IMG/VR virus record: IMGVR_UViG_3300008266_008316
Location: 29,923-93,922 of that record
Length of the DNA: 64,000 nucleotides
Reading direction: 5' to 3' (one strand)
Origin: a virus
Part shown: piece after piece, positions 33,483 to 42,649 of the stretch
Layout of the letters: each line of letters starts with the position of its first letter
How positions within the stretch are numbered: the stretch's first letter is position 1
Position numbers and translations under genes: made by a program
Notes under the pieces: model-generated
Told to the model about the DNA's origin: nothing
What the model saw: only the letters and a program-made list of their open reading frames with translations
The model's database searches: none

Positions 33483-34843
33483 TTAAGTTAGTTATATTTG
33501 ATTTGGACGGGGTGTTGGTAGAGGCCAAAGAGATTCATTATCAATCCCTCAACAACGCAATACTTGAAGTCACAAATAATCCCAAGTGGGTGATTGGATG
33601 GGAAGAACATCTGTCGGTATATGATGGTCGTAAAACCAATGAAAAGTTGGAAATACTTACAGCAAATAAAGGATTGCCAGAGGGATTCCACGAACCAATT
33701 TGGAAATGTAAACAGAGTAAAACGTTAGAAGCGTTAGGTGGTCTTACGATTGATACACGATTGCAACTGCTGTTCAAAAGATTGATCAGTGAAAAATATA
33801 AGATTGCATGTTGTTCTAATTCCATCCGCCGGACTGTATTGACAGTCTTGGCTAAGATGGGATTAATTGAGTATATGGACTTGATTATTTCAAATGAAGA
33901 TGTAAAGAACAGTAAACCCCATCCTGAAATGTACTGGAAAGCAATGAGTACGATGGGGGTTTTGCCGGAAGAAACATTAATTGTCGAAGATAGTCCGCCG
34001 GGATTGTTGGCAGCTGCACGTAGTCGAGCTAATGTACTACGTGTCAATAATCCAAAAGATTTGACGGAAGAAAAGATATACGAAAAATTAAATCAAACAA
34101 GTATAATGGTGATGCCAAAGTGGCAAGGTGATAAGATGAACGTATTGATACCGATGGCTGGTGCGGGAAGTCGCTTCCAGCAAGCAGGATATACTTTCCC
34201 AAAACCATTGATTGATGTACGGGGAAAGCCAATGATTCAGGTTGTTGCGGAAAACTTGAACGTTGAGGCAACTTTCATTTATGTCGTACAGAAAGAACAT
34301 CGTACCAAGTATAACCTTGATACGCTGTTGAATCTTATCACGCCTAACTGTAAGATTGTGGAGGTCGATGGAATTACCGAGGGTGCGGCATGTACTACAC
34401 TATTGGCAAGAGAACATATTAATACCGACGCACCATTGTTGATGGCTAATTCTGACCAGTATGTTGAATGGGATAGCAATGAGTTTATGTATAAGATGGT
34501 TGAACAGAACCTTGATGGTGGGATTGTGACATTCAAATCAACCCATCCAAAGTGGTCGTTTGCTAGGATTAACGAACATGGATTTGTCACCGAAGTTGCA
34601 GAGAAGAATCCTATCTCCGATATTGCGACCGTGGGTATCTATTACTGGAAGCATGGAAGCGATTATGTTCGGTTCGCAGAACAAATGATTGAAAAGAATA
34701 TTCGGGTTAATAACGAGTTTTATGTGTGTCCTGTATTCAATGAAGCGATTGGTGCTGGAAAGAAGATCAAGACATTCGATGTCCCTGTGATGTGGGGATT
34801 GGGAACGCCGGAAGATTTGAAGTTCTTTATGGAAAATAATTAA
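33479..34843 (+). CDS. HAD phosphatase fused to sugar nucleotidyltransferase
   Basis: 454 residues, GTG start overlapping the upstream stop. Residues 1-205 are a HAD hydrolase (FDLDGVLVE with Asp8/Asp10, SNSIRR, KPHPEMYW, VEDSPPG), like beta-phosphoglucomutase or sugar phosphatases. Residues 220-454 are a nucleotidyltransferase (NVLIPMAGAGSRF, FPKPLIDVRGKPM, LLMANSDQYVEW). Together they could isomerise or dephosphorylate a sugar phosphate and then activate it to an NDP-sugar. A Met at 220 (ATG 34136, AAGG upstream) might allow separate production of the second half. Confidence 0.8.
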   Translation: MIKLVIFDLDGVLVEAKEIHYQSLNNAILEVTNNPKWVIGWEEHLSVYDGRKTNEKLEILTANKGLPEGFHEPIWKCKQSKTLEALGGLTIDTRLQLLFKRLISEKYKIACCSNSIRRTVLTVLAKMGLIEYMDLIISNEDVKNSKPHPEMYWKAMSTMGVLPEETLIVEDSPPGLLAAARSRANVLRVNNPKDLTEEKIYEKLNQTSIMVMPKWQGDKMNVLIPMAGAGSRFQQAGYTFPKPLIDVRGKPMIQVVAENLNVEATFIYVVQKEHRTKYNLDTLLNLITPNCKIVEVDGITEGAACTTLLAREHINTDAPLLMANSDQYVEWDSNEFMYKMVEQNLDGGIVTFKSTHPKWSFARINEHGFVTEVAEKNPISDIATVGIYYWKHGSDYVRFAEQMIEKNIRVNNEFYVCPVFNEAIGAGKKIKTFDVPVMWGLGTPEDLKFFMENN

Positions 34844-34853
34844 GAGGTTATTT

Positions 34854-35270
34854 ATGAAATTAGTATATCGTAGAATGATAGATACTCGCCGTCTTTATAA
34901 GTTAGAAGGTGACATGTATTGTGACCGGCGATATAGTAATATCACCAAGCAACGTCCGTATAAGTTTTTGTTGAGTCTGGCGAAGAAAATTTGGAAGAAA
35001 GAAAACATCAAATCCGACATGCCACAAATCCGATTTGGCATTGGCACTCCTCACGGTGGTGTAAGATATAGTTGGTGTGATGGTGAAACAATTGAGTTAG
35101 TAAAAACCCAAAGGGATATTCTAACATTGATTCACGAACTAGTACACGGCATGGGATTCGACTACCACGATAAAAAGTTTGTCAGAAAAGAAATGGAACT
35201 ATTAAACAAATATACAGATATTAATGAAGAACTTATAATTGAGGCGTTTGAATCGTATGATTATCACTAA
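34854..35270 (+). CDS. SprT-like zinc metallopeptidase
   Basis: 138 residues. IHELVHGMGFDYHDKKFV carries HExxH (His94, Glu95, His98) and a downstream His105 in SprT/WSS1-like arrangement. SprT-type proteases can cut DNA-protein crosslinks, which would suit a replicating phage, though substrate is unknown. GAGGT precedes the ATG. Confidence 0.6.
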   Translation: MKLVYRRMIDTRRLYKLEGDMYCDRRYSNITKQRPYKFLLSLAKKIWKKENIKSDMPQIRFGIGTPHGGVRYSWCDGETIELVKTQRDILTLIHELVHGMGFDYHDKKFVRKEMELLNKYTDINEELIIEAFESYDYH

Positions 35271-35529
35271 ACTAAAAGAAGCGGGAATCCTATTTGTAAT
35301 TCAGGTCTTGAATTATGCAATCTGGTGTATTAACTTTCGTGCTGTAGCAGATACACACTATCACACCGCAGCAATGAGTGATTTCATGTTAGCGTCTATT
35401 CAATTCTTTGTTATTCGTCGTATTGCTCATGGTCAAGATAATTTTCACCAATGGGCTGGTTATGCTATGGGTAGTGTCGTGGGGAGTTATGTAGGTATCT
35501 GGATTTCAGCAACATTTTTGGGGGTATAA
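35257..35529 (+). CDS. Small membrane protein
   Basis: 90 residues from ATG 35257 (GAGG upstream). Three hydrophobic stretches: AGILFVIQVLNYAIWCI, MLASIQFFVIRRI and YAMGSVVGSYVGIWISATF. It overlaps the upstream gene by 14 bases. No family recognised. Confidence 0.6.
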   Translation: MIITKLKEAGILFVIQVLNYAIWCINFRAVADTHYHTAAMSDFMLASIQFFVIRRIAHGQDNFHQWAGYAMGSVVGSYVGIWISATFLGV

Positions 35530-35889
35530 ATGCAAGTTAAATTTGTAGAAAAGCCGTGGGGTTCCGAAACAATTTGGGCCCATACAGAACATTATGTGGG
35601 AAAGATTTTGAAGGTCAATTGTGGGGAAGCATTGAGTATTCAGTATCATCACCACAAGGATGAAACGATGTATGTATTGTCGGGTAAGGGATATATTCGT
35701 TTCTATAAATTGGAAGATGCACGTCCTGTGGTCACCAAGGAAATGATTGTATCGGAAGGTGATGCGGTGCATATTCCTCCCACACAAATTCATAACGTAG
35801 AAGCAATTACGGATATGGAAATTTTAGAAGCATCAACGAACCATCTGGATGATTTGGTTCGAGTACGAGATAGATACAGTAGAGGGTGA
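35530..35889 (+). CDS. Mannose-6-phosphate isomerase-type cupin
   Basis: 119 residues, a single cupin: VEKPWGSETIW, LSIQYHHHKDETMYVLSG (metal His/Glu) and VHIPPTQIHNVEA. It matches the type II phosphomannose isomerase domain found at the end of ManC proteins. It would convert fructose-6-P to mannose-6-P, feeding the GDP-mannose used by the Gmd at 38.9 kb. Confidence 0.8.
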   Translation: MQVKFVEKPWGSETIWAHTEHYVGKILKVNCGEALSIQYHHHKDETMYVLSGKGYIRFYKLEDARPVVTKEMIVSEGDAVHIPPTQIHNVEAITDMEILEASTNHLDDLVRVRDRYSRG

Positions 35890-35890
35890 T

Positions 35891-36916
35891 ATGGGATTAG
35901 TATACGCAGATGTAATCGTAGACCTTCAGTACGGAGATACTGGTAAAGGGAAAGTAGCACATGCATTAGCATCATCAGATGATTATAATATAGTGCTACG
36001 ATACAATGGTGGAGCAAACGCTGGGCACACGGTGTACCACAACGGACAAAAGGTTGTGACGCATCAGGTGCCTGTTGGTGTGCTCTACGGTAAAAAAAGT
36101 GTGATTGGGCCTGGTTGTGTTGTAAATATACCCAAGCTAGAATCAGAAATTAAAGAACTAAACGATGCCGGATTTAAAACAGATGGATTGATATTCGTTG
36201 ATAAACGCGCTCACCTAGTGTTAGATAAACATCTTGAAGAGGATGGTTCTGATGTAAAGATTGGTACAACACGCCAAGGTATCGGTCCTGCGTATCGTGA
36301 CAAGTACGGTCGTAGTGGTGTTCGTATGGGAGATTTACAGGTTAGACCATCTGAATTATTTCAAGTTATCGATGTTTATAAATTACTCCACGAAGATTTT
36401 CACAAGTATCGTGTGTTGTGTGAGGGTGCGCAAGGATTTCATCTTGATATTGATTGGGGTGATTATCCATACGTCACCAGTTCACATTGTACAGTTGGGT
36501 CATCTGTTCTAAATGGTATACCACCTCGTCGTATTCGAAAAGTAATTGGTACGATGAAAGCATATGAAACATATGTCGGAAACAGAACTGACTATACAAA
36601 CGAAGCTGACCCTATCTTCCAAGAAATTCAACGCGTCGGTGCTGAGTTCGGAGCAACTACAGGCCGCCCACGTAAAGTAAATTGGATGAATCTTGACCGA
36701 GTGATAATGGCTGCTAATATCAATGGCGTTACACAAGTCATTATCAACAAAGCAGATGTATTGAAACAGGTAGGACATTTTGGTATCATTCTTGACGGGA
36801 AACTGGAGAAGTTTTCCAGCTTCGATAACTTTAGAAATTTTGTTAATGGTATATTAACAGAAACGTGTACAAGTGGATTTACTATTGTTTGGTCAGAAAC
36901 TCCAAATGGAATTTGA
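35891..36916 (+). CDS. Short adenylosuccinate synthetase (PurA/PurZ-like)
   Basis: 341 residues; bacterial PurA has about 430, phage PurZ about 340-360. YGDTGKGKVAH holds the GTP/IMP loop with Asp16 kept at the PurA catalytic position (Ser in phage VC8-type PurZ). NAGHT (His46), GTTRQGIGPAYRDKYGR, EGAQGFHLDIDWGDYPYVTS and GATTGRPRK are also present. PurA makes adenylosuccinate from IMP. PurZ makes the precursor of 2-aminoadenine from dGMP. The short length favours the phage clade; the retained Asp leaves the substrate open. ATG 35891 is the start. Confidence 0.85.
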   Translation: MGLVYADVIVDLQYGDTGKGKVAHALASSDDYNIVLRYNGGANAGHTVYHNGQKVVTHQVPVGVLYGKKSVIGPGCVVNIPKLESEIKELNDAGFKTDGLIFVDKRAHLVLDKHLEEDGSDVKIGTTRQGIGPAYRDKYGRSGVRMGDLQVRPSELFQVIDVYKLLHEDFHKYRVLCEGAQGFHLDIDWGDYPYVTSSHCTVGSSVLNGIPPRRIRKVIGTMKAYETYVGNRTDYTNEADPIFQEIQRVGAEFGATTGRPRKVNWMNLDRVIMAANINGVTQVIINKADVLKQVGHFGIILDGKLEKFSSFDNFRNFVNGILTETCTSGFTIVWSETPNGI

Positions 36917-36943
36917 TGTTTGGTGACTTTGAATGATACTTAT

Positions 36944-36963
36944 CTATAGAACTCTATAGAACG
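36944..36963 (+). repeat. Tandem 10-base repeat
   Basis: CTATAGAACT is followed directly by CTATAGAACG, 12 bases upstream of a small gene that resembles a ribbon-helix-helix repressor. Candidate operator half-sites. Confidence 0.5.
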
Positions 36964-36974
36964 TAGAGAATATT

Positions 36975-37142
36975 ATGGCTAAGAAAAATAAAAAACAATA
37001 TACTACAATTCAAATTCGTAAAGATATTAATGAGTATGTTCGCACAATTTGTGACCAGAACGGATGGGTTGCTGCGACTATTACCGAAAAATATTGGTTG
37101 GGTCTAATATCGGCGAGTATGAGTGGTAGTGTTATCCTATAA
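36975..37142 (+). CDS. 55-residue ribbon-helix-helix-like protein
   Basis: YTTIQIRKDINEYVRTICDQ resembles the beta strand and first helix of Arc/CopG-type DNA-binding proteins, and the second helix follows (AATITEKYWLGLISA). The lysine-rich N-terminus (AKKNKKQ) fits DNA binding. A tandem repeat just upstream could be its own operator. Inferred from pattern only. Confidence 0.5.
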   Translation: MAKKNKKQYTTIQIRKDINEYVRTICDQNGWVAATITEKYWLGLISASMSGSVIL

Positions 37143-37151
37143 GGAGAAATT

Positions 37152-37445
37152 ATGTCTAGTACTTTAAAGAGTGACATTCTAGGAGCAGGTACGCTAGAAC
37201 AAAGAATCTTTACAGCGATTAACTGGTATGGATGTGCTGAAGGATATGAGCAATCCACAGATCCATGTCAAGCACAAAAAGATTTTGCTCAAAGATTAGC
37301 AGACGCAATATCAGAGGGAGTAGCAAAAGGTGTCCAGAAATATCTAAATGAGACAGTGAAAACCATAACTCAACCAACGCTGAATTCAGGTGGACTTGTC
37401 CACGTACATGAGAACGTACCAAAATTTGATTTAAACGCACCATAA
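37152..37445 (+). CDS. Hypothetical protein
   Basis: 97 residues; AGGAG precedes the ATG. A helical middle (AQKDFAQRLADAISEGVAKG) and a polar C-terminus without Cys clusters. Possibly a small structural or head-completion protein, but no family is recognised. Confidence 0.5.
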   Translation: MSSTLKSDILGAGTLEQRIFTAINWYGCAEGYEQSTDPCQAQKDFAQRLADAISEGVAKGVQKYLNETVKTITQPTLNSGGLVHVHENVPKFDLNAP

Positions 37446-37460
37446 TAGAGGATTATATAC

Positions 37461-38867
37461 ATGAAGCAATGGTTACCTAAAGAACAAAGAAAGAAAATAC
37501 TTTTACTCTCGGATGACTTACGAGTTCATTCTGGTATCGGAGTAATGTCAAGGGAAATCGTAGAACAGACTGCGGGAATTTTTAATTGGGTGCAGGTTGG
37601 TGCGGCTATCAACCATCCAGAAGAAGGAAAAGTTGCAGACATAAGCGAACAAGTATCAGAACAAACTGGTATTCAAGACGCGTCTGTAAAGATTTATGCA
37701 CAGAATGGATATGGCAACAGTATGTTAATTCGGTATCTTATGGATACGGAAAAGCCAGATGCCATTCTTCATTTTACCGATCCTCGTTATTGGATTTGGC
37801 TTTATCAAATTGAGCACGAAATTCGTCAGAAGATTCCGATGATGTTTTATGCTATTTGGGATGATCTCCCATATCCATATTACAACGAAAACTTTTATAG
37901 ATCAGATGACGGAATCTTCTGTATCAGTAAGCAAACATACAATATTGTTAAACACGTATCTCGTAAAGAACCGAGAAAGCCGTGGTCGTTGACATATCTT
38001 CCACATGGAATTGATCATAAAAAGAAATACTATCCAATTCAGAACGATGACACCGTGGGTCAAGAATTATTGACCAATACAAAAAATGAATTGTTCCGTG
38101 GTGAGGATGTAGATTTCGTAGTGTTCTATAATGCACGCAATCTTCGTCGTAAGATGACTTCGGATGTACTACTTGCGTATAACCATTTCTTAAAACAGTT
38201 GACAAAAGAAGAACAAGAAAAGTGTCGTATCGTATTACATACACAACCCGTTGACGAAAACGGTACGGACCTCCCAGCAGTTATTCGTGATGTTACACCC
38301 GATATCAAAGCAGTATTCTCTAACACAAGAGTTGATGCGTTGGTCCTCAATGCGATGTATAATATTGCTGACGTTACTATCAATCTCGCTAGTAATGAAG
38401 GATTTGGATTGGGAACGTGTGAAAGTATGTTAGCGGGTACACCTATCGTTGTAAACGTCACAGGTGGATTACAAGACCAATGTGGATTTATGGACGAAGA
38501 AGGAAACTATCTCGATCCAGAAAAGCATTTCACCTACGAATGGGGTAGTAACCACGATGGTCGCTATAATAGACATGGTGAATGGGCATTCCCGTGCTTC
38601 CCAACCTCACGGTCACTGCAAGGTTCTCCGTTGACTCCATATATTTTTGACGACCGTTGTTCGTGGGAAGAGGCTGGAGATAGATTGTTGGAGTTATATA
38701 AGATGGGTCGTGAAGAACGGAAACGCCGTGGAATGCTTGGTCGTGAATATGCAATGGGGCCGGGAATGTTTACCGCTGAAAAGATGGGAGAGCTATTTAT
38801 TGAACACATTAATACCCTATTGGAGAATTGGACTCCACGGGAACGTTATACTTTGGTGAGGGCATAA
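37461..38867 (+). CDS. GT-B glycosyltransferase (GT4-like)
   Basis: 468 residues. ILLLSDDLRVHSGIGVMSRE is the N-terminal Rossmann start. The donor half shows LPHGIDHKK, VFYNARNLRRKM, LASNEGFGLGTCESMLAGTP (EGFGL with catalytic-site Glu) and VNVTGGLQDQCG. It is the first of a long set of glycosyltransferases. AGAGG precedes the ATG and the stop overlaps the gmd start. Confidence 0.8.
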   Translation: MKQWLPKEQRKKILLLSDDLRVHSGIGVMSREIVEQTAGIFNWVQVGAAINHPEEGKVADISEQVSEQTGIQDASVKIYAQNGYGNSMLIRYLMDTEKPDAILHFTDPRYWIWLYQIEHEIRQKIPMMFYAIWDDLPYPYYNENFYRSDDGIFCISKQTYNIVKHVSRKEPRKPWSLTYLPHGIDHKKKYYPIQNDDTVGQELLTNTKNELFRGEDVDFVVFYNARNLRRKMTSDVLLAYNHFLKQLTKEEQEKCRIVLHTQPVDENGTDLPAVIRDVTPDIKAVFSNTRVDALVLNAMYNIADVTINLASNEGFGLGTCESMLAGTPIVVNVTGGLQDQCGFMDEEGNYLDPEKHFTYEWGSNHDGRYNRHGEWAFPCFPTSRSLQGSPLTPYIFDDRCSWEEAGDRLLELYKMGREERKRRGMLGREYAMGPGMFTAEKMGELFIEHINTLLENWTPRERYTLVRA

Positions 38868-39829
38868 TGAAGCGTAGAGCATTGATTACTGGTATTACTG
38901 GCCAAGATGGTCACTATCTTACCAAGTTACTTTTAGAAAAAGACTATGAAGTGTTCGGTGTCATTCGTAGACACAACCGAGTAGAGAATGAATTGGGTAC
39001 AGTCAAAGAATTCGAATCGATGGTAAGTTTTGATTACGGTGATTTGACTGATGCATCTTCTATGGAAGCAATAGTTCATAGAGTAAAGCCAACGGAAATT
39101 TATAATCTGGCGGCACAATCTCACGTTAAAGTAAGTTTCGACTCTCCAGTATACACTGCGCAAGCAAATGCTATCGGAGTTGCACAGTTGTTAGATGCAG
39201 TTCGTCGTATTACTCCATACGCACGATTCTATCAAGCATCAACGTCTGAAATGTACGGTAACAGCGTTGACCTCGACGGGTTTCAACGTGAAACTACTAC
39301 GATGCGTCCAGTAAGTCCGTATGGTGTAGCAAAGTTATATGCTCACCAAATGGTAAACGTGTATAGAGTACAATATGGAATGTTTGCATGTGCTGGTATC
39401 CTGTTTAATCACGAATCACCAATGCGTGGAGATCTATTCGTTACCAAAAAGATTACTAATTTCGTAAAGGCAATGAAAGAATTGAATTGGAACCATTACA
39501 CCAAGAAGAAATTAAAGTTGGGTAATTTGGATGCTCGTCGTGATTGGGGACACGCCGAAGATTATGTGCATGGCATGTGGTTGATGTTACAGCATAATAC
39601 ACCAGATGATTATGTACTCGCAACGGGTATGACTTATAGCATTAAAGACTTTTTAACTGCTGCGTTTGGTGATAGAGATTGGCGTGAGTGGGTAGAAGTT
39701 GATCAAAAGTTCATGCGGCCGGAAGATGTTCATCACTTAAAAGGTGATTCAAACAAAGCCCGTCAAGTTTTAGGATGGGAGCCAAAGCATGATTTAAATT
39801 CCCTTGTCAATTCAATGTTAACGGAGTAA
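38867..39829 (+). CDS. gmd: GDP-mannose 4,6-dehydratase
   Basis: 320 residues. ALITGITGQDGHYL (NADP site), NLAAQSHVKVSF, STSEMYGN and SPYGVAKLYAH (YxxxK) are hallmark Gmd motifs, with LFNHESPMRG and RRDWGHAEDYV completing the signature. It makes GDP-4-keto-6-deoxymannose, precursor of GDP-rhamnose, fucose or perosamine. No GMER/fucose synthase or RMD follows directly, so a host enzyme or one of the other epimerases here must finish the sugar. Confidence 0.92.
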   Translation: MKRRALITGITGQDGHYLTKLLLEKDYEVFGVIRRHNRVENELGTVKEFESMVSFDYGDLTDASSMEAIVHRVKPTEIYNLAAQSHVKVSFDSPVYTAQANAIGVAQLLDAVRRITPYARFYQASTSEMYGNSVDLDGFQRETTTMRPVSPYGVAKLYAHQMVNVYRVQYGMFACAGILFNHESPMRGDLFVTKKITNFVKAMKELNWNHYTKKKLKLGNLDARRDWGHAEDYVHGMWLMLQHNTPDDYVLATGMTYSIKDFLTAAFGDRDWREWVEVDQKFMRPEDVHHLKGDSNKARQVLGWEPKHDLNSLVNSMLTE

Positions 39830-39832
39830 AAT

Positions 39833-41158
39833 ATGTCACAAGAAATTAAACCGTTGTGTATTGTTCGAGCACCATGTGCCACACGTTCAGGATACGGTGA
39901 TATGAGCCGTGATATCATTCGTCACTTAATAGAATATGATAAGTACGATGTACGCGTTCATAGTGTACCGTGGGGTGATACTCCAATGAACGCGTTGGAT
40001 GAAAACAATCCAAAAGATAAAATGATTTTGGATAGAATTCTAACTAGTACAGTAAACAAGCAACCAGAATTATTCGTTGTAGTTTCCGTACCGAACGAAT
40101 TTCAACGTATTGGAAAGTATAATATCGGTATCACTGCAGGTATAGAAACAACCGCAGTCTCTCCACCGTGGGTAAAGGGATGTAATGAGATGGATGTGGT
40201 GTTTACAATCTCTGAACACTCGAAGCGTATATTTGAAAACAGTAAGTATGGATTTAAGAATCCAGACGGAACGGAAGGATTGTTAGAGCTGACTAAACCT
40301 ATCGAAGTTCTGCATAATTGTATTGATACGACAATATTTGGAAAGAACGCTCCGACTGAACCATCTATGGTAAAAGCACTAGACGCTATCCCAGAATCAT
40401 TCTGTTATCTATTTGTGGGACATTGGTTACAAGGTGCTCTTGGGGAGGATCGAAAGAATGTTGGGTTCCTTGTTAAAATGTTTTTAGAAACGTTTAAACA
40501 GATACAGACAAAAAATCCACCAGCACTTATTCTTAAGACAAGTAATGCGGGATTCTCTATTCTAGACCGAGAAGAAATATTGAATCGTATAGAACAGATA
40601 CGTTCTACGGTTACGTTGGAGCATGGACAGTCATTACCAAACATCTATCTGCTCCACGGAGAGTTAACAGAAAAAGAAATGAATACTATATACAATCACC
40701 CGAAGGTAAAGGCACATATCAGTTTGACAAAGGGTGAAGGTTTTGGTAGACCTTTACTAGAAGCATCTGTGAGTGGGAAGCCTGTTATTGCTTCTGGTTG
40801 GAGCGGACATTTGGATTTTCTTGATAAGGAAACCGCTTTGTTAATTGGTGGTGAGTTGAAGAATGTTCATCCAACTGCGGCATGGGAAAACGTAATTATG
40901 AAGGAAGCAAGTTGGTTTGCACCAGACCCGAATCAAACTGCTAACGGAATAGCAGCGGTATTTATGGATTACAAACAATTTAAAGATAGAGCATACGATT
41001 TGGCTGTTAAAAATAGAAAGCAATTTTCGTATGAGAATATACAAAAGAAAACGTTTGAATTGTTGGATAAGTATGTACCGGAATTCCCGAAACAAGTGGC
41101 TGTAGTGTTACCTAAATTAAAGAAAGTTGAATTACCGTCTTTGAAGAGTGATGCATGA
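39833..41158 (+). CDS. GT-B glycosyltransferase (GT4-like)
   Basis: 441 residues. APCATRSGYGDMSRDIIRHL is the N-terminal glycine loop, HNCIDTTIFG precedes the donor half, and LTKGEGFGRPLLEASVSGKP is the GT4 EGFGRP signature. It starts three bases after gmd, suggesting use of a GDP-sugar. A helical tail of about 30 residues follows. Confidence 0.8.
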   Translation: MSQEIKPLCIVRAPCATRSGYGDMSRDIIRHLIEYDKYDVRVHSVPWGDTPMNALDENNPKDKMILDRILTSTVNKQPELFVVVSVPNEFQRIGKYNIGITAGIETTAVSPPWVKGCNEMDVVFTISEHSKRIFENSKYGFKNPDGTEGLLELTKPIEVLHNCIDTTIFGKNAPTEPSMVKALDAIPESFCYLFVGHWLQGALGEDRKNVGFLVKMFLETFKQIQTKNPPALILKTSNAGFSILDREEILNRIEQIRSTVTLEHGQSLPNIYLLHGELTEKEMNTIYNHPKVKAHISLTKGEGFGRPLLEASVSGKPVIASGWSGHLDFLDKETALLIGGELKNVHPTAAWENVIMKEASWFAPDPNQTANGIAAVFMDYKQFKDRAYDLAVKNRKQFSYENIQKKTFELLDKYVPEFPKQVAVVLPKLKKVELPSLKSDA

Positions 41159-41577
41159 GATATATAGATTCCAATCCAGAAACGTATATAGTAGAACCTG
41201 TAGCATCGATTTCAGAAGTGGAAGTCGGTTCTGTTGTAGAATTTATTTACGATGGTAAACAGAAACACGCAATTGTTTTAAATCCTGAATGGAATGGAAA
41301 GTTACATGCGTTAAGATTACGGAACATTGCTACACAAACTCTTCAACAATTGTTGCGATTGATTGGCGACAATAATGATGAGAAGAAGATTTTAGCAGAG
41401 TATAAAGAAAGTAGATACGTCAAGGATCGACCGTATCGTACATATACTATAGATAAAATTTCCAACATTCGTAAGGTGTATCTCACACTACCGCCGGTAA
41501 AACCAAAACCAACACCGAAAGTAAAGAAGGAAGAGAAGAAGGAAGAAATTAAAAAGTACAAAATGTATGAGGAATAA
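41155..41577 (+). CDS. Hypothetical protein with lysine/glutamate-rich tail
   Basis: 140 residues. The first half looks like a small beta barrel (VGSVVEFIYDGKQKHAIVLN). The C-terminal tail is low-complexity (KPKPTPKVKKEEKKEEIKKY). Conserved-looking in style with T4-like marine phage proteins, function unknown. Overlaps the glycosyltransferase stop. Confidence 0.5.
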   Translation: MRYIDSNPETYIVEPVASISEVEVGSVVEFIYDGKQKHAIVLNPEWNGKLHALRLRNIATQTLQQLLRLIGDNNDEKKILAEYKESRYVKDRPYRTYTIDKISNIRKVYLTLPPVKPKPTPKVKKEEKKEEIKKYKMYEE

Positions 41578-41580
41578 TGT

Positions 41581-41904
41581 ATGACTAAAGACCCGTTTGG
41601 CGTATGTGCAGAACCGGAGTGTAATGATGAAGTCGAACCACCCAAGAACATGCCATCAGCTTATAATCAATTAAAAGGATTTTTAAGTAGTGCTAAAGAT
41701 ATAGTCGGTGGCGTTATGGCTGGAGAAGGTGCATTTGTAACTGAAGATATTCGTAATGACCGACTCAAAGAATGTCATAGTTGTGAGTTTTTTGATAATA
41801 GGTCCGAACGTTGTTCGCAGTGTGGGTGCTTTATGAATACGAAATCTATGTTCAAGAAAACGTATTGTCCTGTTGGTAAATGGCATGAGGTGATTGATGG
41901 GTAA
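41581..41904 (+). CDS. Cys-rich zinc-knuckle protein
   Basis: 107 residues. ECHSCEFFDNRSERCSQCGC followed by KTYCPVGKWH gives at least five ligands for one or two zinc ions, a pattern seen in short phage proteins beside glycan genes. The N-terminus is acidic. No function assigned. Confidence 0.55.
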   Translation: MTKDPFGVCAEPECNDEVEPPKNMPSAYNQLKGFLSSAKDIVGGVMAGEGAFVTEDIRNDRLKECHSCEFFDNRSERCSQCGCFMNTKSMFKKTYCPVGKWHEVIDG

Positions 41905-42649
41905 AACATTAGCGGTTATTTTAAATCACAATAGACGTGAATATACCGATCGTGTTTATAGAATGGTTGCACCATATGCTAAAGATCAATATGATGTGGT
42001 AGTTCTAGATAATGGTAGTACCGATACATCCGAAGTATCGCAATACACCATGTATCAGTCGGAAACAAATTGTTATTTTGGTGGTGGATTTAATCTAGCC
42101 ATGCAGTTAATGCAACAAAACGAGCAGTATGATTCTATGTTGTTTATGAGTAATGATATTATCTTACACGGATACAATTATATCTCAAAGTTGCGTAGTA
42201 TAATGTTTGATGAAGATTATGCAGTAGTAGCATCTTCCGTCACACAACCAGAAGAAGGACAATGTTTCTGGAAGCAAATGCACAATTGGGGTGCTTCTAA
42301 AACCAGAACGGTGAAATGGGTAGACTTCATGTGTCCATTAATACGCCGTGATGTACTGGATACTATTGGACAATATGATATGGATTTAGTATACGGATGG
42401 GGTTTGGATATATACACAGGCGTTGTGTGTGAAGATAAAGGATGGAAAACTGGTGTGACGGATACGTTAAGCCTAATACATTTTTCAGCACAAACCGTGA
42501 AAGATAATAAAGCAAATCTTACTATGTCCGATTATGCAAGAAACGCGGAGTCTGGAATGTATGGTTTCTTTGGTAAAATTAATAGAATGAATGATCTGGA
42601 ACGGATGCGACATTTTGGAATGACCTATCAATACACGGGTAGTATATGA
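41897..42649 (+). CDS. Family 2 glycosyltransferase
   Basis: 250 residues from ATG 41897 (GAGG upstream). LAVILNHNRREYTDRVY, VVVLDNGSTDTSEV and the metal site FMSNDI are GT2-type, with the rhamnosyltransferase-like shape. The gene overlaps the upstream zinc-knuckle stop and starts four tightly packed transferase genes. Confidence 0.78.
   Translation: MGKTLAVILNHNRREYTDRVYRMVAPYAKDQYDVVVLDNGSTDTSEVSQYTMYQSETNCYFGGGFNLAMQLMQQNEQYDSMLFMSNDIILHGYNYISKLRSIMFDEDYAVVASSVTQPEEGQCFWKQMHNWGASKTRTVKWVDFMCPLIRRDVLDTIGQYDMDLVYGWGLDIYTGVVCEDKGWKTGVTDTLSLIHFSAQTVKDNKANLTMSDYARNAESGMYGFFGKINRMNDLERMRHFGMTYQYTGSI

Noticed and set aside
35891-36916. Claim that this phage has a 2-aminoadenine (Z) genome
   Set aside because: The PurA/PurZ-like protein keeps the PurA Asp, and no DatZ, MazZ or DpoZ gene is visible. 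The substrate stays open.
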